64,000 nt of DNA, taken from NCBI RefSeq assembly GCF_963576675.1, contig NC_088917.1, forward strand, positions 77,114,610 to 77,178,609. Direction: 5' to 3'. Within the stretch, counting starts at the first letter, position 1, and each line of letters starts with the position of its first letter. Origin of the DNA: Euphorbia lathyris. Taxonomy: Eukaryota > Streptophyta > Magnoliopsida > Malpighiales > Euphorbiaceae. Shown here in pieces: positions 1 to 11,856 of this stretch. Below the pieces are notes generated by a model. It was not told the DNA's origin and did not search any database. It saw only the letters and a program-made list of their open reading frames with translations. Both the position numbers and the translations under genes were made by a program.

Positions 1-560
1 GCCGTTTCAATTCATGGTGAAAGTTGACCAAAAATATAACGTGGCTTCCACATCAACACCAATCAACTTTCACCGCTGACCGAAATAAGACGTGGCAGCC
101 ATGTGTCGTTTAGGTAAGTTATGTGGCAGTCGCATTTTGTTTTTGCCCGCGATGAAAGTTGACTGGAAATATAAATTTGGTTCCACATCAACACTAGTCA
201 ACTTTCACCACTAGCTAATACGACATGTGTCAGTAACGTAATTGATCAAAACGACATGTGGCTGCCACCTAATTACCACGTGGCATTTGAATCAGATAGG
301 TGGAAGCCACATGTTATCTAGGTGGAAGCCACATGTCGTTTTGTTCGCAGTGAAAGTTGACCAAAAATATGATGTGGTTTCCAGGTCAACAGTAGTCAGC
401 TTTAACCATTGCTTGATACGACAAATTCATGTAATCTAACTGACCGACACAGCATGTGGTTGCCATTTAGCTGACAAGTGATATTTCAATCAGTTAGATG
501 GTAGTCACATGTTATTTAGGTGACATTCATATCTCATTTCGGTCTGCAGTAAAAGTTAAT
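1..560. repeat. Degenerate tandem repeat, cut by the window start
   Basis: A unit opening with a variant of TGAAAGTTGACC and followed by a GTGG-TTCCA-TCAAC stretch recurs at about 17, 152, 350 and, decayed, 546. Spacing is roughly 135-200 bp. Interspersed are inverted copies of the same words (CAACTTTCACC) and ACATGTCGTTT-like words. No coding potential is seen. It looks like an old minisatellite or the inside of a transposon whose other end lies outside the window. Confidence 0.6.
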
Positions 561-576
561 TATTGCTAAATTAATA

Positions 577-1246
577 TACAGTAAAACTTCTATTTGTATA
601 TCAATTGGGAGGTTATTACTAAATAGAGTTTGGTATATTAAAATTTCGCAACATATAAAATTTTAAATTTGTATCATAGGCATATGTCAGTCTTGATCAT
701 ATGCAACTTAATGAGCATGTAGAATTTGCTCATTCACCGTTAGATCTAAGTTTATTAGAGTCCTAAAGTTGAGATTCAAAGCATCATAAGACTTAGATTT
801 AATAAGCTTATATCTAACGGTGAATGAGCAAATTCACTTGCTCATTAAGATGCATGTGAAAATTCCTGAGGCACATGCATGATTTATATATAATGTATAA
901 CAATAGATATCAATGGAACAAATTAAATATTTAGAATTTCAATTTAGAGTTTAGGTTTTCAATATATAGATAATTGGAAGAGTGGGAAAAATGTAAACGT
1001 CAATGAAAATACTAAATATTTATAATTTCAAGTCGTAGTTTGTGTTTCCAACTGATAGATAATTTCAATAGTTTTTTTTAATATTTTTATAATTTAGTTT
1101 TAATTCCTAATATATATGTATATATACATATAAATATTTGAGAGGTTATTCCTATTTATAATTGGCCCAAATTGGTATCGAATTTTTCTATAACAAAATA
1201 GAAATTATTCTTATATAGAGTATTCCTATATAGAGGTTTTACTGTA
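577..1246. mobile_element. Pogo/Emigrant-like MITE, TA target duplication
   Basis: The ends are inverted repeats: TACAGTAAAACTTCTAT at the left and ATAGAGGTTTTACTGTA at the right. Read without the outer TA they give CAGTAAAAC...GTTTTACTG flanked by TA, the usual arrangement of plant pogo-like MITEs. The interior is AT-rich with no transposase and itself contains a second hairpin at 698-858. Assignment to the pogo group is from the terminal motif only. Confidence 0.7.
698..858. repeat. Foldback element nested in the MITE
   Basis: Two arms of about 60 bp pair with few mismatches. The left arm holds CTTAATGAGCATG and TTTGCTCATTCACCGTTAGA; the right arm holds their complements, including TCTAACGGTGAATGAGCAAA. 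The short spacer has no open frame. It is probably a small MITE that inserted into the older MITE around it. Confidence 0.65.
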
Positions 1247-2204
1247 GTTGTTATGTTATATCACTTTTCCAGTGTCTTTTTCTCTTAGAATCGCTAAGAT
1301 AACTTTATTAATGATTTATTTATTTCCTAACAGAGGAAAAATTCTAATGAATGGTAATATGTATGGTAGGAGTAACATCATTCAGCATAGAGCTAGAGGC
1401 AAAGAGGGTGACTGTGATGGGAAATGTGTCACCAATTGGGGTTTTAGAGAGCATTTCTAAGGTCAAAAGAGCTGAGTTTTGGCCTCTTCCTACTTCTTCT
1501 TAATTGTTCATCTTCTAAATTTAAATTAACTCTTTAATTTCATTCAATTAATTATGTACTTTAATGTAATTGTTCAATTTGATTGTGATCCCCAAATAAA
1601 TGAGGATTTTAACTCTTTTTTATCTGGCAGTTATTTTAACTTGTAGTAATTTATTAAGAAGATTAAGTAAATGTTGTTAAGTTAAACCGGTCAATCAGAT
1701 CAAATTTTATCGCTTTTTAGTTCGACAGACTGTTCAATTAAACAGATATTTATAGAAATTATTTTGTACAAATAAGAATTAAAGTTTTTATTTTATTAAA
1801 AACAATGATATTTTAATTTGAGACTATAAAAATGACCATTACAAATAAAGTACTGCTTACTTTATTATTTAATAAAAAAATAAGTACATTTATTTCTAAA
1901 TAGTTGTATGTGTTTTCACCATTTGATGATGGAGTATAAAATTAATCAAATGGTAAAAACATACAAAGTAATACTTACTTTGTAAAAAAACAAAGTAAAC
2001 ATAGCCTTTACCCGGGCTTTTAACAAAAATACAAGAATTTGTTTGGAATTATAAAAAGGCTTAAAGCGCAATTAAGCCTTTTAAAAGTTAGTTAGATACG
2101 TAAGCTTTTAAACTTTATTAATTACGATTTATATTTTAAAAATCAATTAGGTACTCATTCTATTAAGGTACCAAAATATGATTAAGGTTTTTGGAGAAAT
2201 ATTA
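1247..2204. other. AT-rich intergenic stretch, no gene seen
   Basis: Short open frames here have no recognisable protein similarity. A local near-palindrome at about 1,905-1,965 pairs CACCATTTGATGATGG-type words with ATCAAATGGT. I see nothing else to annotate. Confidence 0.5.
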
Positions 2205-2370
2205 ATTTAGGTTCAACGTTCAAAATAACACCAATATAAGCTTAACGTTTACAATATAGCATCAATTTAGGCCTCACATATAAAATAGCACCAACATAAG
2301 CTTAACGTTTATAAAATTATACGAATTTAAACTTAACATTTACAAAATATATACAATTTAAGCTACACGT
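2205..2370. repeat. Short degenerate tandem repeat
   Basis: About five imperfect units of 33-40 bp share the words AAGCTTAACGTTTA and AAATAGCACCAA. The units have drifted and shortened toward the right. No coding potential. Confidence 0.55.
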
Positions 2371-2489
2371 CATAATTAAATTAATCATATTATATTATTT
2401 TCCTATTAACTTTATATGTTATCTTTTTATCTAGTTCTATTCTTATTTATTATAATACAATTAATTAGTATTCTTGCCTATTAAGATCT

Positions 2490-2696
2490 TATATTTGTTT
2501 TTCATCAAAGATTTCATGACTACTAAATTTTATTGCTCATGTAATATATGTAAACTAAAAATAATTGAATATCCACAATATTTCGAACACTTGTCAGTGT
2601 TCGAAATATTGTGGATATTCAATTATTTTTAGTTTACATATATTACATGAGTCATGAAATTTAGGAATCACGAAGTGGTTGATGAAAAGCAAATAT
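2490..2696. repeat. Near-perfect long hairpin (foldback element)
   Basis: From about 2,537 the sequence runs into an uninterrupted arm of roughly 50 bp, a six-base loop near 2,591-2,596, and the exact complementary arm ending near 2,649. Beyond that the pairing continues with mismatches out to about 2,490 and 2,696 (TATATTTG...CAAATATA). The core arms include CCACAATATTTCGAACAC. This is a short MITE-like or snapback element. Confidence 0.8.
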
Positions 2697-3110
2697 AATG
2701 ATAAAATTAACTCATTTTCATTTGACTTTTAACACTGTTAGTCAATTTGGGTTGTGTTTATTAACGGAATGAACATCAAGGAACCATTTTGTAAACTTTT
2801 AAACTACAAAGGTGTCAAACAGATGTAACCACAAGGTTTATTTTTGTTTTTTTAAATGTATTTTGGGTGTTTTCTGTAATTTGTAAAACCACACGAAAAT
2901 AGTGAAAAAATTTGGCTCTTGATTAAATTTAGAACTTGGTGTCAAAGTTTGGGCAAAGTATTTCTGAAATTTTTTTGTTAGACTGAATGGGCCTGTTGGG
3001 TTAATTAAGCCTGCTGGAATTATTTCGATCTGTTGGGCTGAGTCCGATCCGTTGGTCTGGATGTGGACTTGAAGTTGATATGGATCAAATACATTAATAT
3101 CATAATAATC

Positions 3111-4103
3111 AGGGTAAATTTCAAATAAAATCAATGTGGTTTTTTCACTAATTTTCATAGGATAAATTACACCCATGCCCACTGAACTTCATTTCTTATC
3201 GGTATGGCCACTAAACTTTACACTTTTTAATACCGGCAGTCATTCAATTTTAACTAACTTCTCAAAATGACCGTTAACGACCTCAAAATGAAAATATTCA
3301 AGAATTAAAGTTGTTCAGAATGACATTTATCATGAAACCACATTTTTATTTTCGAAAATCACATTTTTTTGGAGATTTCTCTCTCTAAAAATTAACTTTC
3401 TCTCTCATAACCAAACAACACCCAAATGACCTGAAAACAAAAATTTTCAAGAATTAAAGTTCCTTAGAATATCATTAACGCGTTGGATTTTTTATTTTTA
3501 GCCGTTAACGGTCGTTTTAAGGAGTTAAGTGGCTACCGGTATTAAAAAGTGTAAAATTCAGTGGCCATACCGGGAAGAAATGAATTTCAGTGGCCATAAT
3601 GTGAAAATGGATAAAGTTCGGTGGCCATGAGTGTAATTTGCCCAATTTTCATATAAAGTACTATAGTTTACTTTTTGTCTATTTAGGTTTTCAACTTTAG
3701 CAAAATTAGGACTTTTTTGGATTGATACTATTAAAATCACCATTGACGACTTCAAAAATGACATATTTTAAGAACTACTAATATTCTAAGCAACTTTAAT
3801 TCTTAAACTTTTTTATTTTAAGATTATTTAGATGATGTTTGTTAAAGAGAGAGAAAGTTAATGTTTAGAGAGAGAAAATTCCAAAAAAGATGATTTTGGA
3901 AAATCGAAAATATAGTTCCATAAAAAAATATGACATTGAACAACTTTAATTCTTGAAATTTTTTATTTTCAGGAGGTTAAAGATGGTTTTAATAGCATTA
4001 ATCTAAGTGCGAAACCTAAATCCTCGTTTTGACAAAAAGTAAACCGCAGTCCTTTATCTGAAAATTAGTGAAACCACATGTTTTTTTTTTTTAAATTTAC
4101 CCT
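3111..4103. mobile_element. Terminal-inverted-repeat element (outer of a nested pair)
   Basis: The left end AGGGTAAATTT followed by CACTAATTTTCAT is matched in reverse by ATTAGTGAAACCACATG and AAATTTACCCT at the right end. The element is split by a second element at 3,160-3,643. Flanking words (ATCATAATAAT and AATAATTAAG) match an empty site near 4,757, where the same flanks are joined without the element. No transposase. Confidence 0.75.
3160..3643. mobile_element. Mutator-like MITE nested in the outer element
   Basis: The ends are GGATAAATTACACCCATG and CATGAGTGTAATTTGCCC, an imperfect inverted repeat. It continues inward with GTGGCCA-type words and AATACCGGCAG against CTACCGGTATT. The ten bases AATTTTCATA flank it on both sides (3,150-3,159 and 3,644-3,653), the size expected for a Mutator-like target duplication. 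Related elements lie at 17,509-18,000 and 19,641-20,103. Confidence 0.85.
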
Positions 4104-5045
4104 AATAATTAAGTACAAAATTACAACTAAGTCATACCGCCAAAGTTATTTCTTAATATATCATTATTTTCTATATACTATGATTTTACACCATAATTTA
4201 AAAATTCTAAACCCCAATTCATAAATCATAAACTCTAGAAAACTTATTTTAGACTTTTAATTTATAAATTCTAATCCTTAAAATATATTAAAACTACTGA
4301 TTTTACTAGTTTGACATAATTCAAAATCATTAGTTAATATAATTGTAGATAGTTTTTTAAAAGTGAATCTATATGTAAATTTTCCTTTAGATCTAAAATC
4401 CAAATTAAAATGGTTTTGGTCCATAATAGTTTGGTTTATATTCCTGCAATTTAAAGAGGTGTGTAATATTTGTAAATGTAATCTTATTAATAAAAAAAAT
4501 TTTGAGCGTTCAATTGTCGTTTATTTGTTTATATTTCAATTTTGAAATTTATTTGTTATAAACTATTATTTAAAAATCAAGTATATTTTAAACGTTTAAT
4601 TATAATATAAATCTCAACCAAATTTAATATTAACTTGGCATTACACTCATTCTGATCCCCAAACTAAAGTTTTCTCTCTAAAACATTTACTTTCTCTCTG
4701 CTCACTAAACAACACCTATTTAGAATAAGGTCAAATACATGAATATCATAATTAAGTATAAAATTACAACTAAATCATATCATCAAACTTAATTCTTAAT
4801 ATGTCATTATTCTCTTTATATTATGATTTTATATCATAATTTAAAAAATTTAGACTCCAATTCATAAATCATAAATCCTAGAAAATATATTCTAGACTTC
4901 TAATTCATAAATTATAATTTTTAAAATATATTAAAAGTACTGATTTTACAAGTTTGACATAATCTAAAATTATGACTTCACATGATTGTAAATAGTTTTA
5001 AAAAATAAATTTTTATATAATTTTCTCTTTAAAATATAATTAAAT
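4104..5045. repeat. Two direct repeats of about 290 bp
   Basis: The stretch from about 4,108 to 4,400 and the stretch from about 4,757 to 5,045 are diverged copies. Both start with AATTAAGTA(C/T)AAAATTACAAC and run through AATTCATAAATCATAAA to GATTTTAC(T/A)AGTTTGAC. They arose by local duplication. The second copy keeps the uninterrupted site into which the outer MITE inserted in the first. No gene is seen between them. Confidence 0.75.
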
Positions 5046-5350
5046 CTTTGAATCTTTCAATTTTGAAATCCGCAATGCATTAATGAAGTTATTGTTTTTA
5101 GTAAAGCAAAAAATACTCAAAAATATCATAATCGAAAACAAAAATCTCAATTCTTTATTTTTTTTTTCAAATACCAGTTTCATAATAAATAAATAAATAA
5201 ATAAAAGTGATTGATTTTTTCTATATATAAAAATAAAGATGCATGAAATGTCTGGATCCCATTCATTAAGTGTATGGTTTAACATCAATCAATCATTGGA
5301 ATTCAAATCACATTTTGAAATGACCACACTACTCATCAATTATTTATTGG

Positions 5351-5850
5351 CTTAATACATTATTTTCCCTTCAACTTCTCTAAAAATTTTAATTGATCTT
5401 AAACTTTCAAAATATTCTGGTATTCTTTCAATTTGCATAAAATGTTCTGTAAATCCCCTAAATTTACATAAAATGTAATCAATTGATCAATCAGTTGCAA
5501 AAAAAAAAAAATAAATAAATAAAATGCGAAAGACGTACGCATCTTATAATATTATTACATAATTCACATAATATATTAAAAATGGAGTTCTTCATTGCTC
5601 AGCTATAAAACTTGTCTTATATAATGATAGACCCACATATTCCAATCTTGGTGATTTTACTTTTTTTTAAGACACGTGAAATATATCTCTCGTATTTAAC
5701 TTACTTTTTTTTAACATAATAATCAATTGATTACATTTTATACAAATTCAGAAAGCTAACTGAACATTTTATATAAATTGAATAAGCTATTAGAATACTT
5801 TAAAAATCGAGAGGGTCAATTAAACTTTTGGAGAAAAATGATGTATTAAG
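5351..5850. mobile_element. MITE with CTTAATACAT ends
   Basis: CTTAATACATTATTTTCC at the left is answered by AAAATGATGTATTAAG at the right. Inside, words such as GCATAAAATGTTC and AACATTTTATA are also in inverted order. The same family recurs at 22,231-26,811, split there by a LINE, and in decayed form around 51,060 and 53,090. No coding capacity. Confidence 0.75.
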
Positions 5851-6141
5851 GTTTATTTATTCCTTACATTTCACATTTCTAATCAAAATGCCCAAAAAAA
5901 TATAATAATGACATTGAGATTCTATCCATTTTACATGTTTCTGCATAAAGATTTTTGTTTTTCTCATTTTATTAATAAAAATTTATTTCATTTTTTCAAA
6001 AATTATTGTTAAATTTTGAACGTTTCAATTAAACATCGTAACTTTATCTATGAGAATAGGGATTAGAATAAAATGACTCATAAATTAGCCAAATGAGAAA
6101 GACAACTTAACGAGCCTCGTATCTTTTTAGGGTTCACATTC

Positions 6142-7630
6142 TGTTGAGCGATTTCCGCAAGTGCACAGTATACGCTTGTAGTAATAAAAGATATCGATCC
6201 CACAGGGAACGTTTTTTAACAAAAACTTATCTTGAATCGGTTAAATTTACTTTTAAGGTTTATAATATGGAAAATCGTTTAATCGGTTTTGGTTTTGAAA
6301 TTGCTAGAATAAGAATTAGATTAGAGTATGAAGATGTTAGAAAATATTATGATTTAAGAATGAATTTGCAAGACATGAACGTTTAGTACTTTTTAGAAAA
6401 GTAAACAAATGTATTCATTTGCATTAAGCAAGAAAACAACTTTAAACTTTGTATGAATTATAACGATGAAATAAATGACGGAACCTCTAATTATTAGGCT
6501 TTGAACGTGACAAAACCCTTATCTGGGATAATTGCCCTTAACCAAATTAAAACTCTACCGAGATAATAATTTGCCTAAGTGTTCAACAAAGTTTCCTTGT
6601 AAAAATTTTGAATTAAATACGTTTTAATGAAAACACCAGCATCAATCCACTTCGGATCCTTTACCAAAGTGCTGCATAAAAATCTATCGAATAGAACAGA
6701 CTTTATTAGATGAAATATAAATTGATACAAGTTTACAGAGAACAAGGAGCATGGAAAAATTCACGACTTGCAAGTGAACGGGTTGTCAATCCTTTTCTTG
6801 GGTTTCGTTAGAGTTTGTCAGACTCAAGGGTGGATCCTCTACTCAATCTTCTCGTTGAATCTTCGTAATAGAGATTTGGTCGGTCTACTACCAAAATGTA
6901 AACTAAATTTGAACAATGTCTAAACGCTACTGAATTTGTTATTATTGAATAAACAATGTGTGTACATCATATTGCTTTTTACAGAATCGAAATCTAACTT
7001 CTGACTCATTTTTGAGTCAGAGTTTCTGCATGAACTCTGCACTAATATTCTCTTCTAACTCTCTCATTATATTTCAACTCTCAAATCAACTCTTTATTTA
7101 TAGATGTTGAAGAGTCGTGATTGAAGGGTCGCGTCCATTATGGAGAGTCGTGTTCGCTGTGGAGAGACGTTTCTATCCGCTTGAACGAACGCGTTTCTTG
7201 GATTTTAAACATGTGTTCATTGTACTTGGAGGAATTTCTGATCTTACCGAGAATGGCAATTCTCGGCTGAGAATGGGGAAGCAACATTTGGTCTTCGAAC
7301 GAAGGGAATGAGAGGCTGAAGGGAGCGTGTCGCGACCGAGAATAGGGAGGCCGCGGTCGCGGCAAGGAACTTTTTCATCGTCTTCGGCTTTCGTTCTTGT
7401 CCTTGATCTGGCGTTATTAATTTTTATCGTCTTCGACTCCTTTTGTATGGTTTTTCTTCTGTTTTTGAGCTCTTTTCGTTCCTATTTGGATTTTACCAAA
7501 TATATATGTACCTTGTATGAAAGAAACATATTCGAGAGTAAAAGCATTCTAAACAGATATAAACAGCATAATTTCGTAGCAATATTGATGTAATTATTGA
7601 TGATATATTAGGTATATTTTGGGCTTAACA
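6142..7630 (-). repeat. 3' LTR of the LARD-like element
   Basis: This copy of the 1,489-bp LTR starts TGTTGAGCGATTTCC and ends GGGCTTAACA on the plus strand. Several open frames of 60-90 codons inside it are repeated in the other LTR with changes that do not preserve a protein, so I do not call them genes. On the minus strand a TATAAATA box sits at 7,095-7,102. Confidence 0.92.
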
Positions 7631-7654
7631 AATCTCCACACTTAATCTTTTGCT
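7631..7654 (-). other. Polypurine tract before the 3' LTR
   Basis: On the minus strand the bases just before the 3' LTR read AAGTGTGGAGATT, a purine-rich run where plus-strand priming is expected. A similar AAGTGTGGGAGGAGAT word occurs further inside near 8,845-8,860. Confidence 0.55.
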
Positions 7655-8134
7655 AGTCCCGGGCAAAATTTCACTAAACTTATTCTTTAACTAATCTCGT
7701 TATAAAAATAAAACATATATCTTGGTATTACCTTTTAAATTAGTTAAGCCGAAAAGACTAACTTCGCATGCAAATTTATACGCAAAATATCAAACTAACT
7801 TAGTATAAGTACGATATATCATTCGTCTTGTATTTTCAATTTTAAATTGAAGTATTCGGAACGTTATAAGCACGCATGTTATTGAGTCTTTCATCTCAAG
7901 GTATTTCAAAGCACAAAAATTTCCTTTCCCAAACCTAAACTAATATATGAAATATATTAAATGAATAAGTACTTAGGATTAATTTATTTACTTGGTTACG
8001 CCCGAAATAAGGGTGGTCTCAACCGTAACCTTATACGTATTTTTACTTTGTGTTCGCTTAAGAGGTACCGACCATGCCATGGGTGGATGCAATCGCTACT
8101 TTAAACTTTAACACGCTTATTATTTTTTTAATCG

Positions 8135-8262
8135 TTCCTTCCATACCTCGATTGTGATAAGGGTGGTTGCAATCGTGGCCAAAAGTAAACAGTACTTAAT
8201 TTTCTTCCCTTTCATACCTCGATTGTGATAAGGTTGGTCTCAATCGTGGCCAAAAGTTAAGA
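8135..8262. repeat. Two internal repeats in the LARD interior
   Basis: A block of about 50 bp containing ATACCTCGATTGTGATAAGG and CAATCGTGGCCAAAAGT occurs twice, near 8,148-8,190 and 8,214-8,257. A diverged relative (GAAATAAGGGTGG...CAACCGTAACC) lies just upstream. No protein is encoded. Confidence 0.6.
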
Positions 8263-9014
8263 ATTCAACTAATTGATTAATTAATATGAATTTATAATAT
8301 TGTAACTTGGGAAAAAGAAAGATAGCACATTCATCCTATATTGACTTAAAATTCAACATGTATTATGGCTAAAGTTTCCTTAAAAACTTCAATTGGTGTT
8401 AATGTAAGACAAAATCAAACCGAGCTAAAAATTGTTAGTTCAATTTAATGCCTATAAACCTAATTGAAAATTTAAAATAAGATTTTTTTTTTATCATGAA
8501 TTGTATGATATAAAATAGAGATTGAAATAAAGAATTTATTACTTTAAATACATTCACTCGAGACAATTTTACTTAAAATCGTATCAGAGATTTGTGAAAA
8601 ATTTGAAAAATTATACCCGTATAGAAATATTATTTCTAACGATAATGATAACCTAAAAATAATCATAAGTTAAAATAGTTTAAACATATAAAAATGTAAC
8701 GTTATGAAAAATAATGTTAAAATAAATTGTGTTGCAATATATGTTGCATTTGCACAAAACAAGTGTTGCATTTATAAATGTTGCTTAAAAACATTATTCG
8801 TTGCATTTATTCGTACCAAAAATAAAATGATGTATGCAATATCTCCTCCCACACTTAAATTGGACCATGTCCTCATTGGTGCAAAAATTGATAAAACACG
8901 AAAAATTTGTATGAAATAAAGCAAAATTGGACGAAATTGAAATTGAAATTGTACCAAACTAAATAAAAAAAATAACATAAGAGATAAATGAGTGGAGAAA
9001 AGATAAGATAAAAC

Positions 9015-9431
9015 CTATTTTGGTGAAGGTGAACCTGATGGAGATGGTGTCGTCACGACGCCTCGACGACGGAAAAAGGATAACAACCGGCGTTGGGTTG
9101 ACGTGTGCTCGCTCCTTAAAATATGGATATTGCATCCATCGCGGTAATTACTAATATGTTGATTTGCATTATCAATAGCAGCCAACCGCACATTCATTTG
9201 ACGGTTGTGTGCATGCATTTGGTTCAAAAATTCTTGGCAAATTAACTTGATCATTATGCTCGTTAACAACATGTCCTTGTGCTTGTGTGGAGGCATGAAC
9301 ATGCCCCGCCTCTGCACTATCATCATCCTCTTTAATACCATTACCATGTGAACTTGGAATTCCAACATCGGAAAATTAGTAGGAGTAACCGATGGAAAAC
9401 CAGTCCAAAATACTCGTAGATTCCAAAACAA
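9015..9431 (-). CDS. 138-codon open frame inside the LARD-like element
   Basis: The frame lies sense to the retroelement, in its 3' half. It is rich in Met, His and Gln, with a helix-prone middle (around residues 65-95, QEFLNQMHAHNRQMNVRL) and a basic, Ser/Pro-rich tail (SPSGSPSPK). It may be what is left of a gag-like protein that LARD elements sometimes keep, but I recognise no domain. It could also be a chance frame. It begins abruptly, with stops in all frames just upstream. Confidence 0.3.
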   Translation of the reverse strand: MFWNLRVFWTGFPSVTPTNFPMLEFQVHMVMVLKRMMIVQRRGMFMPPHKHKDMLLTSIMIKLICQEFLNQMHAHNRQMNVRLAAIDNANQHISNYRDGCNIHILRSEHTSTQRRLLSFFRRRGVVTTPSPSGSPSPK

Positions 9432-11112
9432 GACCCGTAATCAAAGTACACATAGTAACGTGCTTATTGGTTGAAACGGAAACATGGACTCAATTGTCAA
9501 AAGGTAATCCAATTTAATCTACCACAAAATCCTTGAAGATGAAATCCAAAAGGAACAAATAAATCCGGACTTCAAAATCCTTTACCAGATTGTTGTGAAA
9601 ATTGATGGGCTTAACAATAAATCATTTTGTATGATAGCCAAACTAAATACTCATCTCGTCACCCCCAACTTTATAAATTAACTGAAATCCCTAAATGTAA
9701 TCCTCTCATTCCTTTGTAGCATGGGAAAGAGTAACCAATACAAGAATATCTGTTTCACTAGGCACTATGTCCATAATAGTGCTTGTACCATGTGCCCAAC
9801 CCCATCTGAAATAATGTTGAATGAATCCATATTCAACATGCAAGCAATTTATTAGATTTAGAGGAAACCTTATGAGTAACCTGCTGATGTTTAGGCATAG
9901 TGTGGAAAAAGGGTTAGGTTATGGATGTGGTGTTTAGGAAAGAAGTATTTTGGATAAGTAAAAATTGGTAAAAAGTAAATGTGATATGGTGTGGAATTAA
10001 TTATATTGGGAAGAGTTTGGAGTGTGTAATTGGATAAAATAGGAGGTGATGTAAGGTTTGTGTAAGGGATAGGTATATATAGGTATGAATGTAGGTGTGA
10101 GGAAGTAGTGTAGGAATAGGAAAAACGTAATTTTTGTCAAAAATCGGACTCAAACCCCTCTACAGGTCGTGGGTCACGACCGAGAATTGCCTAGCCGCGG
10201 TCGCGGCATGTGAATTTTAGAGAGCAATTTTGCTCTGAAATCGACCTGTTTTTGCTGTACTTGCCGAGAATTAATAATTCTCGGTAGAGAATTGGTCATA
10301 GACGTATGTTTACATGTATTTTGACTAGGTTTGTGCGATTTAATTGATTAATTGTCTTCTGAACTTAATATAAACTGTACCTGCACTTAAGAACTTAATG
10401 GAAAAACATTAAATGCAAGGAAAACCAAGGGGTTATCCTTATTAATTGTGAAAATTAATGTGTCATAGTAAGAATTAATGAAACAAATAAATGTCCTAAA
10501 CAGAGTTAACGTAGAATCAATGTTCATATAGATATTTATTCATGCTTAAAACTTAAACATGATCCTTTTTCAAAATAAATAAGCATTCAAATAATGAAAC
10601 ATTTAACCTAAAACATTAACCGGATTCTAATTGATACAGATTCATATAAAAAATTGTAAGTTTTTTGTTAAGAAGTTCATACGGATATATGAAATAATCA
10701 ACATGATATAAGTTCATAATTTCATAATAAAAATTAAACTCAATGATTGCGTGAAAATGAAAATTTATTATCATGTGCAATAGTTAATAATGATTATACC
10801 TTATTAGTATAGAAGATATATATGAACAGATTCATTTGCTAATAGTTTAAAAAATTTAACAGACATAAACCAGGACATTAAGATTAAAGTATAAAAATGA
10901 AATAAAGTATAATTGCATAACACATATTGACATAAATGAACATGAACATATATACAAGAAAAATAAAAAACAAACCTATATACAGAAACAAAAAAAAAGT
11001 AATCAAAACAAATTATTAATCACTTATGCATATTAAATCTGAAGCATTTGAAACTTATGCAGATTAATGAAATGATATACAGAGTTATTTTAACATTATA
11101 TACATACACATT

Positions 11113-11290
11113 GGCAAGGGTAAAACGTTGTTGTCGTGTGACCGAAGGTCACGGGTTCAAGTCTTAGGAGCGGCCTCTTGCCAACAAAATTGGCAAGGGA
11201 ATGTTTGCCCCCAGTACACCCTTGTGGTGGGACCCCTCCCCGGACCCTCGTTTAGAGGGGACGCATAATGCACCGGGCCGCCCTTTTTTT
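11113..11290 (+). mobile_element. Au-type SINE with 14-bp target duplication
   Basis: A tRNA-derived head has an A-box-like stretch near 11,117-11,130 and a B box (GGTCACGGGTTCAAGTC). It is followed by the tRNA-unrelated body typical of plant Au SINEs (CACCCTTGTGGTGGGACC, CCCCGGACCCTCG, GCACCGGGCCGCCC) and a T-run. The 14 bases TATACATACACATT flank it at 11,099-11,112 and 11,291-11,304. It inserted into the LARD-like element, so it is younger than that insertion or than the element's source copy. Confidence 0.88.
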
Positions 11291-11712
11291 TATACATACA
11301 CATTCATGTTTGAAGGTTATACTGATTCATGTTAACATATATATACTAATAAAAAAACAAAGAATCAAAAGTGGATAAGTTTATCAAAATTGAAAAACAT
11401 ATGTACAGAACAAAACTCAGAATTAGCATATAGAATACATGTTCATGAACTTTGTTCGATAGTTAGAATTATCGTATAAAATGAATTAACATAACTGTTC
11501 CGTATTAGTATGTAATATATATGAAAAGTTCAGATGTTCAGAAACATTTCTGAAATGAATTTAGATTTATGAAAAATAATTGCAGATTCTTGGACAAGGT
11601 TCAACTGTTTTAAGCAAAAAGAATTAAAGAATCAAACTTGGCAGTTTTATTAAAATTAGAAGAACATATATACAAAGAACAGAACAAACACAAAAATAAA
11701 CCTATATACAAA

Positions 11713-11856
11713 CTATATACAACAAATAGTTTTATAATATCTTCGTTCTTCATTATGTGTGTAAATGGGAAATGGTGCATCATAGCATTCTGATAAATCA
11801 GGACGCTTGTTGCGTGCAGCAGTAATCTTCTTGGAAGATTGATGCTTGGAAGTCAT
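11713..11856 (-). CDS. 47-codon frame in the LARD leader
   Basis: A Met-initiated frame on the element's sense strand begins MTSKHQSSKKITAARNK and ends at a TAG after KTICCI. It lies about 1.6 kb inside the 5' LTR, where gag would start. Its basic Ser/Lys/His-rich beginning resembles another short frame at about 9,830-9,893 (MPKHQQVTHKVSSKSNK), so these may be two relics of one gag start. Coding status is unproven. Confidence 0.3.
   Translation of the reverse strand: MTSKHQSSKKITAARNKRPDLSECYDAPFPIYTHNEERRYYKTICCI

Noticed and set aside
7117..7593. Open frames of 60-90 codons in the LTR, repeated at 14,474-14,949
   Set aside because: They are within the LTR, have no domain, and the two copies differ by changes and indels that do not keep a protein. 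They follow from low stop density in a GC-richer stretch.
11113..11190. A tRNA gene suggested by A-box and B-box words
   Set aside because: The head is followed by the Au SINE body and a T-run and is flanked by a target duplication. It cannot fold as a complete tRNA.
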